From Fimenecus sp045594645 (GTDB lineage Bacteria > Bacillota > Clostridia > Oscillospirales > Acutalibacteraceae): a stretch of 21,320 nucleotides of DNA. Position numbers and translations under genes: made by a program. The notes under the pieces are model-generated. The model was not told where the DNA came from. It saw only the letters and a list, made by a program, of their open reading frames with translations, and did not search any database. How positions within the stretch are numbered: the stretch's first letter is position 1; each line of letters opens with the position of its first letter. This document shows positions 1-7,070 of this stretch, one piece after another. The stretch is taken from positions 1 to 21,320 of the forward strand of contig JAZNYY010000018.1 of NCBI GenBank assembly GCA_045594645.1, given 5' to 3'.

Positions 1-34
1 AAAATATTTGCAAAGAAAATTGAATGAAGAGAAT

Positions 35-166
35 GGCTCTCTCTGACGAGGGAGCTGTCGAACGATAGTGAGACTGTGGGAGAGATTAGGTAAGATTATA
101 ACTTACTTTTTTCTCTCCCTCCGTCATTTTCTTGCGAAAATGCCACCTCCCTCGTCAGAGGGAGGC
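35..166. repeat. Full-length structured intergenic repeat, copy A (two inverted units)
   Basis: About 132 bp with imperfect terminal inverted repeats: the left end GGCTCTCTCTGACGAGGGAG is nearly the reverse complement of the right end at 146-166. The right unit has the tract CTCCCTCC at 116-122, an inner 7-bp hairpin (CATTTTC/GAAAATG, 125-142) and a terminal 8-bp hairpin (CCTCCCTC, loop GTCA, GAGGGAGG, 146-165). The left unit is the same design inverted but has decayed pairing. It ends 11 nt beyond the stop codon of the histidine kinase gene and may act as its 3' hairpin. It resembles REP/BIME or MITE elements in layout; no transposase is present. Confidence 0.8.
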
Positions 167-177
167 AAGTTTTCGTT

Positions 178-2244
178 TTATTCACTTAATGGGAATGCAA
201 GGCGGACTTTGAAGAGGTCGCCGTCGATTTGGATATCGAGTTTACCTTTTTGAACTTCTGTAAGGGATTTTGCTATTGAAAGTCCTAATCCACTACCTTC
301 GGTATTTCGTGAGCTGTCACCACGGACAAAGCGTTCCATAAGCTCGTCGCCCGAAATATTGAGAGCATCCTTTGATATATTGCGAAAGCTGATTTCGGCA
401 ATATTATTTTTGCGATTAGCGTCAATATAAACGCGGGTATTAGGTTGGGCATATTTTGCGATATTGTTAAGAATATTATCAAACACTCGCCACATATGAC
501 GGTTATCTGCCATTACAAGTAGCATTTCATCGGTTTTGTTGAGAACTATCTGCAAATTATTCTGTGCGAAGCGTTCTTCATATTCGCCGAGAGCTTGAGT
601 GAGCAAAATACCCAATTCAAACCGTGAAAGATTTACACTCACATTACCCGTTGACGCCTTTGAGGCTTCAATCAAGTCTTCAATAAGCTTTTTAAGTCTT
701 GCAGACTGACGGGACAATACACCGATATACTCTTTTGCAGTTTCATTGTTGATTTCTTCTTTTTCAAGCAAATCAACATAGTTGATAATTGATGTCAAAG
801 GAGTTTTAATATCGTGAGAAACATTGGTAATAAGCTCGGTTTTAAAGCGTTCGGACTTCATTCGCTCTTCAACTGCTTTTGCGATACCGTCGTTTATATT
901 ATTGATATTTTCTGCGTGGTCTTTAATATCGAGTAACATATATTTTGTGTTGATTTTCTTATAAATATTGCCTTTTGCGATTTCTTCGGTACCTTTTTTG
1001 ATGTCTTTAAGCAAGATTGCAACAAGGATTATAATAGCACCTAAAACTACATTAAATATAAACCAAAGCGGGAAACCACAGTCATGGGATATAACATATA
1101 TAGGTATCTCCAAAAAGCCAAGTGCAATAACAATTAAAATAGTTTTCCAAACAAGCGGGATTTTGCGTAAAACTCTGCCTGTGAAATTAAATGATTTTCT
1201 GCAGATTTTACAAATAAATTTCCAACTCATTTTAAGGATTTTCCAGCAAATGTTTAGCACCATAAAAATCAGAGTTGATTTTATATATGTACGAGTTTTG
1301 AGGCGCACTGCGGTGGTCATTGAGAGTATTGCAAGAAGTGCAAAATCAAGTGCGACACCGACAATGCAAAGGCCTACTAAAAACGGAATTACTATGCTAA
1401 TTGAAGAATCATAATACTGCGGCCAATAATACAAAAACTCTTCATACAGCCAGAAGATGCCTAATCCCAACAATACCGTAAGCCCTATATAAGCGGCAGA
1501 CAAAATATCAACAGGGAAACGGTCAAAGCGGGAAATATGAATTTCTTTAACACCCTCTTTATGACCTGATGCGCACATTAAGAAAATGAACAACACAAGG
1601 GAAATAATCGGTGATATTATTACGGTGATTGTAAGGCTTGTTTTATGCTCTGCAACATAATCAAATAATTCTGAAACATAATAAAAGCTGTCTTTTGCAG
1701 TCATTTCTTCTTTAAGATAAACATTGTATGAATAGCTTTTTTCTTCATAGTATTTATCCGTAATTTCATCTGAGCTTGGATGAACGGCAGTTGCATCTTC
1801 GCCATAATCTGTGGAATCCGTCGGCAAGGTTTCTTCGTAAATTAACTCAGAATCTTTATATTCTTCTTTAAGGACTGAAAAAGTGTATTCGTCATAAATA
1901 TGAATATCACCTTCGGTGCCGTCTAAATTAGAATAAAATATTTTACCATCGGTATCATAAATTTCATACAACACATTTTCGGATTGATAAATATTGTAAT
2001 ACTCAAAGGGCAAGTCTTCAATCTCGGCAAAATCTCTCAAACTGCTTCTTATTTGCCCAGCAGGATACCAGAGCATATCCTGTAAAACATTTTCTTTACT
2101 TTCCTTTTTTTCGGCGTCTGTTGTGAATGTACCTGTTGCTATACCGGACACAAGGCACGCAGACGACAGTAATGTGGCGGTCAAAAATACTGCAAATAGT
2201 ATAACCGCAATACATTTAACAACAAAGTTACTTTTCAAACTCAT
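178..2244 (-). CDS. Membrane sensor histidine kinase
   Basis: Signal-sensing kinase of a two-component system, 688 residues. An N-terminal membrane helix (about 10-35) is followed by an acidic, Tyr-rich extracytoplasmic region to about residue 200, then several further membrane helices (about 205-225, 245-310 and a pair near 365-415). The HisKA box NVSHDIKTPLTS carries the phosphoacceptor His near residue 477. The N box (DNILNNIAKYA, about 589-599) and the G2 box GSGLGLSI (about 650-657) mark the HATPase domain. The G1 position reads as a degenerate NISKDALNIS rather than DxGxG; I believe related clostridial kinases share this. It starts with ATG one base inside the response regulator stop (TAATG), with GAGGTG just upstream, so the two are translationally coupled. 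The ligand is unknown. The many membrane segments distinguish it from simple two-helix sensors. Confidence 0.93.
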   Translation of the reverse strand: MSLKSNFVVKCIAVILFAVFLTATLLSSACLVSGIATGTFTTDAEKKESKENVLQDMLWYPAGQIRSSLRDFAEIEDLPFEYYNIYQSENVLYEIYDTDGKIFYSNLDGTEGDIHIYDEYTFSVLKEEYKDSELIYEETLPTDSTDYGEDATAVHPSSDEITDKYYEEKSYSYNVYLKEEMTAKDSFYYVSELFDYVAEHKTSLTITVIISPIISLVLFIFLMCASGHKEGVKEIHISRFDRFPVDILSAAYIGLTVLLGLGIFWLYEEFLYYWPQYYDSSISIVIPFLVGLCIVGVALDFALLAILSMTTAVRLKTRTYIKSTLIFMVLNICWKILKMSWKFICKICRKSFNFTGRVLRKIPLVWKTILIVIALGFLEIPIYVISHDCGFPLWFIFNVVLGAIIILVAILLKDIKKGTEEIAKGNIYKKINTKYMLLDIKDHAENINNINDGIAKAVEERMKSERFKTELITNVSHDIKTPLTSIINYVDLLEKEEINNETAKEYIGVLSRQSARLKKLIEDLIEASKASTGNVSVNLSRFELGILLTQALGEYEERFAQNNLQIVLNKTDEMLLVMADNRHMWRVFDNILNNIAKYAQPNTRVYIDANRKNNIAEISFRNISKDALNISGDELMERFVRGDSSRNTEGSGLGLSIAKSLTEVQKGKLDIQIDGDLFKVRLAFPLSE

Positions 2245-2939
2245 TATCTCACACCTCTTTCAATCTTATATCCCTGTCCCCATACCACCTTTAAATAGCG
2301 TGGCTCGGCAGGATTGATTTCGATTTTTTCGCGGAGGTGACGGATATGTACTGCAACTGTGCTTTCTGCACCGTAGGGGTCGTCCTTCCACACCTTTACA
2401 TAGATTTCACGAGGTGAAAAGACTTTATCGGGATTTTGCATAAGCAGACGCAGAATGTCATATTCAGTTGGCGTGAGTGAAACCTTTTCGCCGTCAACGG
2501 TTACTTTTTTGGCGGTGTCATCAAGCTCAATTCCGCCTATTTGAATATTTTGAGAACTGATTTTTCCGCCGCCAAGCATTAAATACCTGCGAAGCTGTGA
2601 TTTAACGCGTGCCATAAGCTCAACGGGGTTAAATGGCTTTGTAACATAGTCATCAGCACCAACATTTAATCCGAGGATTTTATCGGTATCCTCCCCTTTT
2701 GCTGTAAGCAGAATTACGGGGATATTGCTGATTTCGCGTATTTTCACCATTGCGTTAATGCCGTCTAAAATGGGCATCATAATATCCATTAAGACAAGGT
2801 GAACTTCTTCGGTCTGCACCTTCTCAAAAGCTTCTAAACCGTTGTAGGCAAGAATTGTGTTGTACCCCTCTGATTTAAGATAAATATCAAGTGCGTTGAC
2901 AATATCTTTTTCATCATCACAAACTAAAATATTATACAT
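2244..2939 (-). CDS. OmpR/PhoB-family response regulator
   Basis: DNA-binding partner of the kinase encoded immediately downstream. Counted from the ATG at 2939 the protein has 231 residues. The receiver domain shows the acidic pair D9-D10, phosphoacceptor D52 in LMDIMMP, and K101 in TKPF. A winged-helix domain fills the C-terminal 100 residues (LTPTEYDILRLL and the STVAVHIRHLREK recognition region). A TTG in frame five codons upstream could be read as a start, but the sequence TTGGAGG contains the Shine-Dalgarno itself and GGAGG lies 7 nt before ATG 2939, which decides the start. The order regulator-kinase, with a TAATG overlap, is a standard operon. Direct repeats upstream (2977-3015) suggest autoregulation. 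Confidence 0.95.
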   Translation of the reverse strand: MYNILVCDDEKDIVNALDIYLKSEGYNTILAYNGLEAFEKVQTEEVHLVLMDIMMPILDGINAMVKIREISNIPVILLTAKGEDTDKILGLNVGADDYVTKPFNPVELMARVKSQLRRYLMLGGGKISSQNIQIGGIELDDTAKKVTVDGEKVSLTPTEYDILRLLMQNPDKVFSPREIYVKVWKDDPYGAESTVAVHIRHLREKIEINPAEPRYLKVVWGQGYKIERGVR

Positions 2940-2976
2940 ATTTTCAACCTCCAACGGTATTGTAATAGAAATGATT

Positions 2977-3020
2977 TTAAGAATAAAGAAGTTAAATTAT
3001 TAAGAATTTATTAAGATAAA
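2977..3020 (-). promoter_or_regulatory. Candidate response-regulator binding repeats upstream of the two-component operon
   Basis: On the + strand TTAAG occurs at 2977, 3000 and 3011. The last two begin 11 bp apart within a direct repeat (ATTAAGAATTT then ATTAAGATAAA, 2999-3020), and the first is 23 bp from the second. Direct repeats spaced by about one helical turn are typical of OmpR/PhoB-family sites. They lie 60-80 bp before the regulator start codon. I could not assign one convincing -35/-10 pair here. Confidence 0.35.
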
Positions 3021-3025
3021 AAGTA

Positions 3026-3094
3026 ACGGCGGGAAACCCCTCTGTCAACTCCGTTGACATCTCCCCTTTCAGGGGAGACGAGAATCCCCGCCGT
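3026..3094 (-). repeat. Structured repeat copy E, likely terminator of the yhaM-like gene
   Basis: An outer perfect 8-bp stem (ACGGCGGG at 3026-3033 with CCCGCCGT at 3087-3094) encloses two hairpins: TGTCAAC/GTTGACA (3043-3059, loop TCC) and TCTCCCCT/AGGGGAGA (3060-3078, loop TTC). The layout, C-rich tract then inner hairpin then 8-bp terminal hairpin, matches the other repeat copies although the sequence differs. It starts 6 nt after the stop of the HD-domain gene, and on the minus strand the outer stem is followed by TACTTTTTATC, so it may work as a terminator. Confidence 0.7.
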
Positions 3095-3100
3095 ACCATA

Positions 3101-4066
3101 TTAAAGAATATCAACTTTTAATGTTGCGTCATTATATTTATAGAATTTTCTGTCTTCAAGTGCCCAGAGGCGATTTGTAAATTCACCTTTGTTTACGCCG
3201 CTGACTGCATCCATAATCTCATAAACTCTTGCGTCCATTAAGTCGAGCTGTGAAAGTAATTCTGCCTCAAGGAACAAGGGGCGAACTGCCGCACCAAAAT
3301 CGGGCTCACCATGGTGAGAAAGCACCATATGTTGCAAAAGAAGTGATTTTTCGCTATCAGTGCCCAACACCTTTGCGGCATCAGCAATCATCATAGCACC
3401 TTTTACAAGGTGACCGATTAAATTACCCTCAACTGTATAGCCCGAAGCAATACCTGTATCGCGAACATCAAACTCAACGGTTTTTGCAATATCGTGAAGA
3501 ATTGCGCCCGAAATGAGCAATTCGCGGTTAACGAAAGGATAAACCTTGCAGATTGCCTCGCAAAGCTTAACTATTGACGAAGTGTGCATTAAAAGTCCGC
3601 AACGAATTGCGTGGTGCAGACGGAATGCAGCGGGAAAATAAAGAATTTTCTCTTTATTGTTTTCGAGAAGATAAGTTACAATTTTTTTCAAGTCTTCGTC
3701 TGTAAAAGCGTTAACGGTAGTGATAAGGAAATTATACATATCCTCGCCTGAATAATCCGCTGACTTAACATAATCTGCCACATTAACATTGTCGCCATCT
3801 GTTACCGGACGAATTCTTTCAATCCTCAACTGGTCGTGACCGTTATACTGTGAGATTGTGCCTCTCACCTTAATAAACATATCGTTTTCATATTTGCCGT
3901 GAGAAACCTCGTTATAATCCCAAAGCTTTGCAAATATTTCGCCGTCTTTGTCTGAAAGAACAAGGTCAAGATAAGCATTACCGTTTTTTGCCATTTTTTT
4001 ATCGCACTGTTTAATGACTGCAAAGCCCTCAACGAGCCCGTTATTGTTGATTTCTGTAAAATTCAT
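3101..4066 (-). CDS. yhaM: YhaM-like 3'-5' exoribonuclease (OB-fold plus HD domain)
   Basis: From ATG 4066 the protein has 321 residues, close to the roughly 314 of Bacillus YhaM. The N-terminal 90 or so residues read as an OB-fold nucleic-acid-binding domain (AYLDLVLSDKDGEIFAKLWD). The HD metal domain follows: H151/H152, H161 (LLMHTS), H191-D192 in AILHDIAKT, then MVLSHHGEPDFG. YhaM proteins trim RNA or single-stranded DNA from the 3' end; this activity is inferred from the family. An in-frame TTG at 4135 would add 23 residues but has no ribosome site and would sit at the start point of the promoter at 4127-4155, so the ATG is preferred, although its own ribosome site (GCGGG) is weak. It is probably a separate transcription unit from spoIIP because of that promoter. 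Confidence 0.82.
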   Translation of the reverse strand: MNFTEINNNGLVEGFAVIKQCDKKMAKNGNAYLDLVLSDKDGEIFAKLWDYNEVSHGKYENDMFIKVRGTISQYNGHDQLRIERIRPVTDGDNVNVADYVKSADYSGEDMYNFLITTVNAFTDEDLKKIVTYLLENNKEKILYFPAAFRLHHAIRCGLLMHTSSIVKLCEAICKVYPFVNRELLISGAILHDIAKTVEFDVRDTGIASGYTVEGNLIGHLVKGAMMIADAAKVLGTDSEKSLLLQHMVLSHHGEPDFGAAVRPLFLEAELLSQLDLMDARVYEIMDAVSGVNKGEFTNRLWALEDRKFYKYNDATLKVDIL

Positions 4067-4126
4067 AAATATACCCGCGCAAAAAAGACTTTTACGCGTA
4101 CAACCTTTCAATAAAAATACAATTAG

Positions 4127-4155
4127 ATTATACAATGTAAAAGCCGTAATTGCAA
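4127..4155 (-). promoter_or_regulatory. Sigma-A promoter for the yhaM-like gene
   Basis: Reading the minus strand, TTGCAA (4150-4155), a 17-nt spacer and TATAAT (4127-4132). Transcription would start near 4120, leaving a leader of about 54 nt before ATG 4066. It lies just beyond the stop codon of the 41-codon gene, separating the nuclease gene from the gpr-spoIIP unit. Confidence 0.75.
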
Positions 4156-4165
4156 TATTATGTTT

Positions 4166-4291
4166 TTATCCAAATAACATTTTATCAGTATTGCTCTGTG
4201 CTATAAACACACCACAGAAAACAAGTGTTGTGAGCACTGTAATAATTACCGACAAATAATAACTTCTAATAATTTTTGAGAGTTCTGTCAT
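4166..4291 (-). CDS. 41-residue membrane micro-protein coupled to spoIIP (YqxA position)
   Basis: The start ATG overlaps the spoIIP stop as ATGA (4288-4291), and TAA ends the frame at 4166-4168. The product begins MTELSKIIRSYYLSV, has one hydrophobic helix (about residues 11-31) and ends AQSNTDKMLFG. In Bacillus the gene after gpr-spoIIP is yqxA, a sporulation-linked membrane protein (DUF3679). The ending GVFIAQSNTDKM looks loosely like the helix end of YqxA as I recall it, so this may be a shortened counterpart; that is inference from position and a weak resemblance. Translational coupling to spoIIP is the main support. Nothing suggests a frameshifted longer gene: after the stop the sequence runs directly into the next promoter. 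Confidence 0.62.
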   Translation of the reverse strand: MTELSKIIRSYYLSVIITVLTTLVFCGVFIAQSNTDKMLFG

Positions 4292-5421
4292 ATTTCATAT
4301 CCTTTTAAAAGTTTTGATAATGCTTCGCCGAAAATAGTTGCGGAATTCACCGCTTCGGTCAATGTATTTGCATCTGTGCCGATTTCTATATGCAAGGCGC
4401 AAGGAATTAAATCCATATTATATTTTCTGCCCGCTAAGTTGAGCGGTCGCATTAGTGACGGGGCTTCACGCACGAGACTTTGCTGAAGATTTAATGCAAA
4501 GGTCAGATTCTTCTCCCAATTTGGAAAATCGGTCACATTACCATCTTCACAGCCCGTGGTAATCATTATTTGAGCTACCTTTTCGCCACCAATTTGCGAA
4601 ACAGTTTTAATTCGTGTGCCGTCTTTCATATAAATTGAATCTCGATGAATATCAAGTACCACCTGAATTGACGGATTTTCTTTTAAAATCTTAGTGATAT
4701 TTTCTCTTGCTCTGTCATATGCGCCACTGAGCGTTTCGTCATACACAGTTTTATCGTGAATGGTTTTATACCCGTTTTTTTCAAGCACCTTACAGATTTC
4801 TTCACCTACTCTTACCATATTTTCTGCAGTATTCTCACTTCGTGTGCTTCGTTCATTGGTATAAAAATCTCTGTCTAAAAGCTCATAGGTTTCACTTGTA
4901 TGGGTATGATAAATCAACACGGCGGGTTGATTTTTATCAACTGATGCCTGTACTTTTCTCTTGAGATATTTTGCCATATCAATTTCACTATAACTTTGTG
5001 TGGTGTTTCTCAGATATATGCCGTTATACTCTGATGTTGCATTTTTAATGCTGTAATCCTCTGCAGAAATTTTACCATCATTTGAGGAATTCGCATATTT
5101 TTTCTCAGCATCATCTACAAGTTTTTTTATATCGGAAGAAACTGTGAAAACTATTGAGGAATTTGCGGTCTGAGTTTGTGGACTTTCGCTTTCAAAAGAA
5201 TTCTCTGCATTTGTTTTTTCGTCTTTTTCTTTTTGAACTGAAAAAGCACTTAACGGATTTGATAATAAAAAACTTGTATTCAACAGTTTTTCTGCCACAG
5301 TATCTGCACCATAAAGTATAGTTACAAGACAGAGTATTATGGGCAATATGGTTTTTATCAGTAAATCAAGGATGTTTTTACTAATGTTTGTCCTTTTATT
5401 CAAAATATCAGCTCGTTTCAA
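4288..5421 (-). CDS. spoIIP: Stage II sporulation protein P (SpoIIP), amidase/endopeptidase
   Basis: Cell-wall hydrolase that, with SpoIID and SpoIIM, drives engulfment of the forespore. About 377 residues: a short cytoplasmic N-terminus, one membrane helix (about 24-40), a low-complexity acidic linker (60-90), then the amidase_3-like domain with YHTHTSETY (H172, H174, E177) and VLDIHRDS (257-262), the zinc and catalytic signatures of SpoIIP. It follows gpr by 37 nt, the gpr-spoIIP order of Bacillus. The start is uncertain: TTG 5421 has no clear ribosome site and overlaps the -10 of a candidate sigma-E promoter. The next in-frame TTG (5403) is also poor, while an AAAGGA near 5392 precedes only an ATT codon. 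The domain body is unaffected. Confidence 0.93.
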   Translation of the reverse strand: MKRADILNKRTNISKNILDLLIKTILPIILCLVTILYGADTVAEKLLNTSFLLSNPLSAFSVQKEKDEKTNAENSFESESPQTQTANSSIVFTVSSDIKKLVDDAEKKYANSSNDGKISAEDYSIKNATSEYNGIYLRNTTQSYSEIDMAKYLKRKVQASVDKNQPAVLIYHTHTSETYELLDRDFYTNERSTRSENTAENMVRVGEEICKVLEKNGYKTIHDKTVYDETLSGAYDRARENITKILKENPSIQVVLDIHRDSIYMKDGTRIKTVSQIGGEKVAQIMITTGCEDGNVTDFPNWEKNLTFALNLQQSLVREAPSLMRPLNLAGRKYNMDLIPCALHIEIGTDANTLTEAVNSATIFGEALSKLLKGYEI

Positions 5422-5444
5422 TGTTTTTTCAAATATAAATATGC
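5416..5444 (-). promoter_or_regulatory. Possible sigma-E promoter of spoIIP
   Basis: On the minus strand GCATATT (5438-5444) matches the sigma-E -35 consensus KMATATT; after 14 nt comes CATTGAAA (5416-5423), which matches 5 of 8 positions of CATACAAT. The spacing is right but the -10 is weak and it overlaps the TTG candidate start codon of spoIIP. Confidence 0.35.
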
Positions 5445-5458
5445 TGACATTTTACAAT

Positions 5459-6322
5459 TTATGATAGTGCAAGAAACATTTCTGGCTCAAATTCGGGTTG
5501 CAACGCACAGTTTATGCTGAGTGCTAAAAGCTTTGCGGCACGGTGAATTACTGTGTCAATGTCGCGGGGTGTCACCATCATTTCATCGGCATCGGTTGAA
5601 ATACTTTCTGTGTTTTCAGTTAAATCGTTAACTATTGTTTTACCGTCAACCACCGTTGGAACACCCATTGAGATTACAGGCACTCCTAGAGTGGATTTAT
5701 TAATAGTTTTTCTGTAATTACCAACTCCTGCACCCGGAGTAATTCCCGTATCTGAAAGTTGAACGGTTCTGCCGAGGTTTGACAGCTTACGGGAAGCCAA
5801 GGCATCAATAACAATTACTGCATCAGGCTTAATTAATTCCACAATTCCTTTAATATATTCTGCAGTTTCAATGCCTGTTTGCCCCAAAACTCCTGTTGAG
5901 ACGGCAGCAACGGGGCGAAGATTGGGAAGTCCCAAATCTTTTTCCATACCATTTCCAATATGTCTTGTTGAGAAAATTTGTTTTGCACATAACGGACCTA
6001 ATGCGTCTGGAGTTATACTTTCATTGCCCAAGCCCGCAACGAGTATGGTTTTGGCGTTTGTGGGTAGCAAATCATTGATGGCTTTTGTTATCGTGGCAAG
6101 TCGGCTGTCGAACAATTCGCTCTCGTGTGAGAATTCGGGCAAATCAATTGTAATGTATTTCCCTTTAGGCTTACCTAATGCCTCTTCGCCCCTCTCGTCA
6201 AGAATTTCTATTGTTGTGACAACTGCTTTTCCATTTTCTTCTTTTTCAAAAATCACACCTTCGCACTTATTATCTTTAAGCAATTCATGTCTTTCAAGAG
6301 CGATATCGGTTCTGCAATTCAT
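5459..6322 (-). CDS. gpr: Germination protease GPR (peptidase A25)
   Basis: Degrades small acid-soluble spore proteins during germination; made in the forespore as a zymogen that self-processes near its N-terminus. ATG 6322 is chosen because AGGAG lies 8 nt upstream; this gives 287 residues with the typical opening MNCRTDIALERHELL. The aspartates that align with the proposed catalytic pair of the Bacillus enzyme appear as ITPDALGPL (D106) and VIVIDALASRK (D173). Other family landmarks are VAGLGNES and the SMGVPTVVD segment. Somewhat shorter than Bacillus GPR (about 370). It is transcribed divergently from rpsT, as in Bacillus, and is followed by spoIIP. I found no convincing sigma-F/G promoter in the 70 nt upstream. 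Confidence 0.93.
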   Translation of the reverse strand: MNCRTDIALERHELLKDNKCEGVIFEKEENGKAVVTTIEILDERGEEALGKPKGKYITIDLPEFSHESELFDSRLATITKAINDLLPTNAKTILVAGLGNESITPDALGPLCAKQIFSTRHIGNGMEKDLGLPNLRPVAAVSTGVLGQTGIETAEYIKGIVELIKPDAVIVIDALASRKLSNLGRTVQLSDTGITPGAGVGNYRKTINKSTLGVPVISMGVPTVVDGKTIVNDLTENTESISTDADEMMVTPRDIDTVIHRAAKLLALSINCALQPEFEPEMFLALS

Positions 6323-6390
6323 ATAAACTACTCCTTTTTTGACTATATTATTGGCATTGAAAAAAATAATAGTCATTTTGTAAAAAAAAC

Positions 6391-6419
6391 TTGATTTTTA
6401 TTTTATTCCGTGGTAATAT
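6391..6419 (+). promoter_or_regulatory. Sigma-A promoter for rpsT
   Basis: TTGATT (6391-6396), a 17-nt spacer and TAATAT (6414-6419), about 34 nt before the rpsT start codon. Confidence 0.6.
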
Positions 6420-6452
6420 ATGTATCTGTAATGCGAAGGAGGTGTAACGAAT

Positions 6453-6710
6453 ATGCCAAATATCAAATCAGCTAAAAAGCGTGTTCTCGTTAACAAGACA
6501 AAGGCACAGCGCAATAAGTCAGCGAACTCTGCTCTTAAAACTGCTATCAAAAAGGCTAACGCAGCTATTGACGCTAAAGCAGAAAACAAAGAAGAGCTTG
6601 TAAAGGTTGCTGTTAAGAAAATCGACCAGGCTGCTGCTAAGGGTCTTCTTCATAAGAATAATGCAGCTCGTAAAAAGTCTGCTCTCGTTACAAAGCTTAA
6701 CAAGGCTTAA
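6453..6710 (+). CDS. rpsT: 30S ribosomal protein S20
   Basis: Small-subunit protein that binds 16S rRNA early in assembly. 85 residues, the usual length, strongly basic and helical, opening MPNIKSAKKRVLVNKTKAQR and containing the conserved KGLLHKNNAARKKS near the C-terminus. AAGGAGGTG lies 9 nt before the ATG. Codon use is biased to T- and C-ending codons (GCT, CTT), as expected for a highly expressed gene. It sits head-to-head with gpr, an arrangement shared with Bacillus, and ends in a strong terminator (6735-6770), so it is monocistronic. Confidence 0.97.
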   Translation: MPNIKSAKKRVLVNKTKAQRNKSANSALKTAIKKANAAIDAKAENKEELVKVAVKKIDQAAAKGLLHKNNAARKKSALVTKLNKA

Positions 6711-6734
6711 TCGACTTAATTTTACGCAGTTCTT

Positions 6735-6770
6735 TGCCGTTGACGAAAGTCTGCGGCATTTTTCTTTTTA
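6735..6770 (+). terminator. Intrinsic terminator of rpsT
   Basis: Stem TGCCG...CGGCA with an inner GAC/GTC pair capped by a GAAA tetraloop (6735-6758), followed by TTTTTCTTTTT. Confidence 0.85.
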
Positions 6771-6785
6771 TTAACAAACTATTCA

Positions 6786-6814
6786 TTGACTTTTTATAGA
6801 AATTAAAGTATAAT
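6786..6814 (+). promoter_or_regulatory. Sigma-A promoter for the 59-residue membrane protein
   Basis: TTGACT (6786-6791), a 17-nt spacer and TATAAT (6809-6814), placed between the rpsT terminator and the GGAGG of the small gene. Confidence 0.8.
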
Positions 6815-6846
6815 TATTAAAAAGAAGTTTTACGGAGGAAATCTTT

Positions 6847-7026
6847 ATGAAAAAGGCACTTAAAGTTATCGCAATTATCGCAGGTATTGCTGCTGTTGCA
6901 GTTGCTGCTTATGTAATTATCAAAAAGTATGTTGACAGCAAAAAGGTTGTAATCGGTCATGACGCTGAAAACTATGTTTCTTGCTCATACTGTGATGACA
7001 GCTTTGTTTCAGAGACTGTTGCGTAA
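6847..7026 (+). CDS. 59-residue single-pass membrane protein with C-terminal CxxC
   Basis: Complete small gene with its own promoter (6786-6814), GGAGG 9 nt before the ATG and terminator (7041-7070). The product starts MKKALKVIAIIAGIAAVAVA: two lysines then one Ala/Ile/Val helix (about 5-25), a basic stretch (IIKKYVDSKK) and a polar acidic tail with CSYC (46-49) and DDSFVSETVA at the end. The two cysteines could bind metal or be redox-active. I do not recognise the family. Codon use (GCT, GTT, AAG) resembles rpsT, suggesting good expression. It could be a signal-anchored protein with the tail outside or inside; topology is not clear from the charges, although the positive residues flank both ends. 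Confidence 0.82.
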   Translation: MKKALKVIAIIAGIAAVAVAAYVIIKKYVDSKKVVIGHDAENYVSCSYCDDSFVSETVA

Positions 7027-7040
7027 AAACAATAAATTTT

Positions 7041-7070
7041 AAGGACTACTCGGCTTGAGTAGTCCTTTTT
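7041..7070 (+). terminator. Intrinsic terminator between the 59-residue gene and spoVAE
   Basis: Perfect 11-bp stem AAGGACTACTC/GAGTAGTCCTT with loop GGCTT, running into a T tract on the plus strand. The spoVAE stop codon begins at the next base, so the hairpin lies at the 3' end of both convergent genes. Confidence 0.88.

Noticed and set aside
35..166. CRISPR array suggested by repeated GC-rich palindromes
   Set aside because: Copies are dispersed by kilobases, not regularly spaced, and no cas gene is present.
68..253. 61-residue frame on the plus strand through repeat copy A (PPPSSEGG peptide)
   Set aside because: It is a translation of the repeat's C-rich strand running into the 3' end of the kinase gene; it has no ribosome site.
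2123..2317. Plus-strand frame across the kinase/regulator junction
   Set aside because: Antisense to two well-supported genes, no ribosome site and no recognisable protein.
3024..3043. TTGACA inside repeat E as -35 of the two-component operon
   Set aside because: At 17-nt spacing the -10 would be TACTTT, a poor match, and the TTGACA is explained by the repeat's inner stem.
5871..6326. 151-residue plus-strand frame opposite gpr
   Set aside because: Shadow of the gpr codon pattern; gpr is confirmed by its catalytic motifs.
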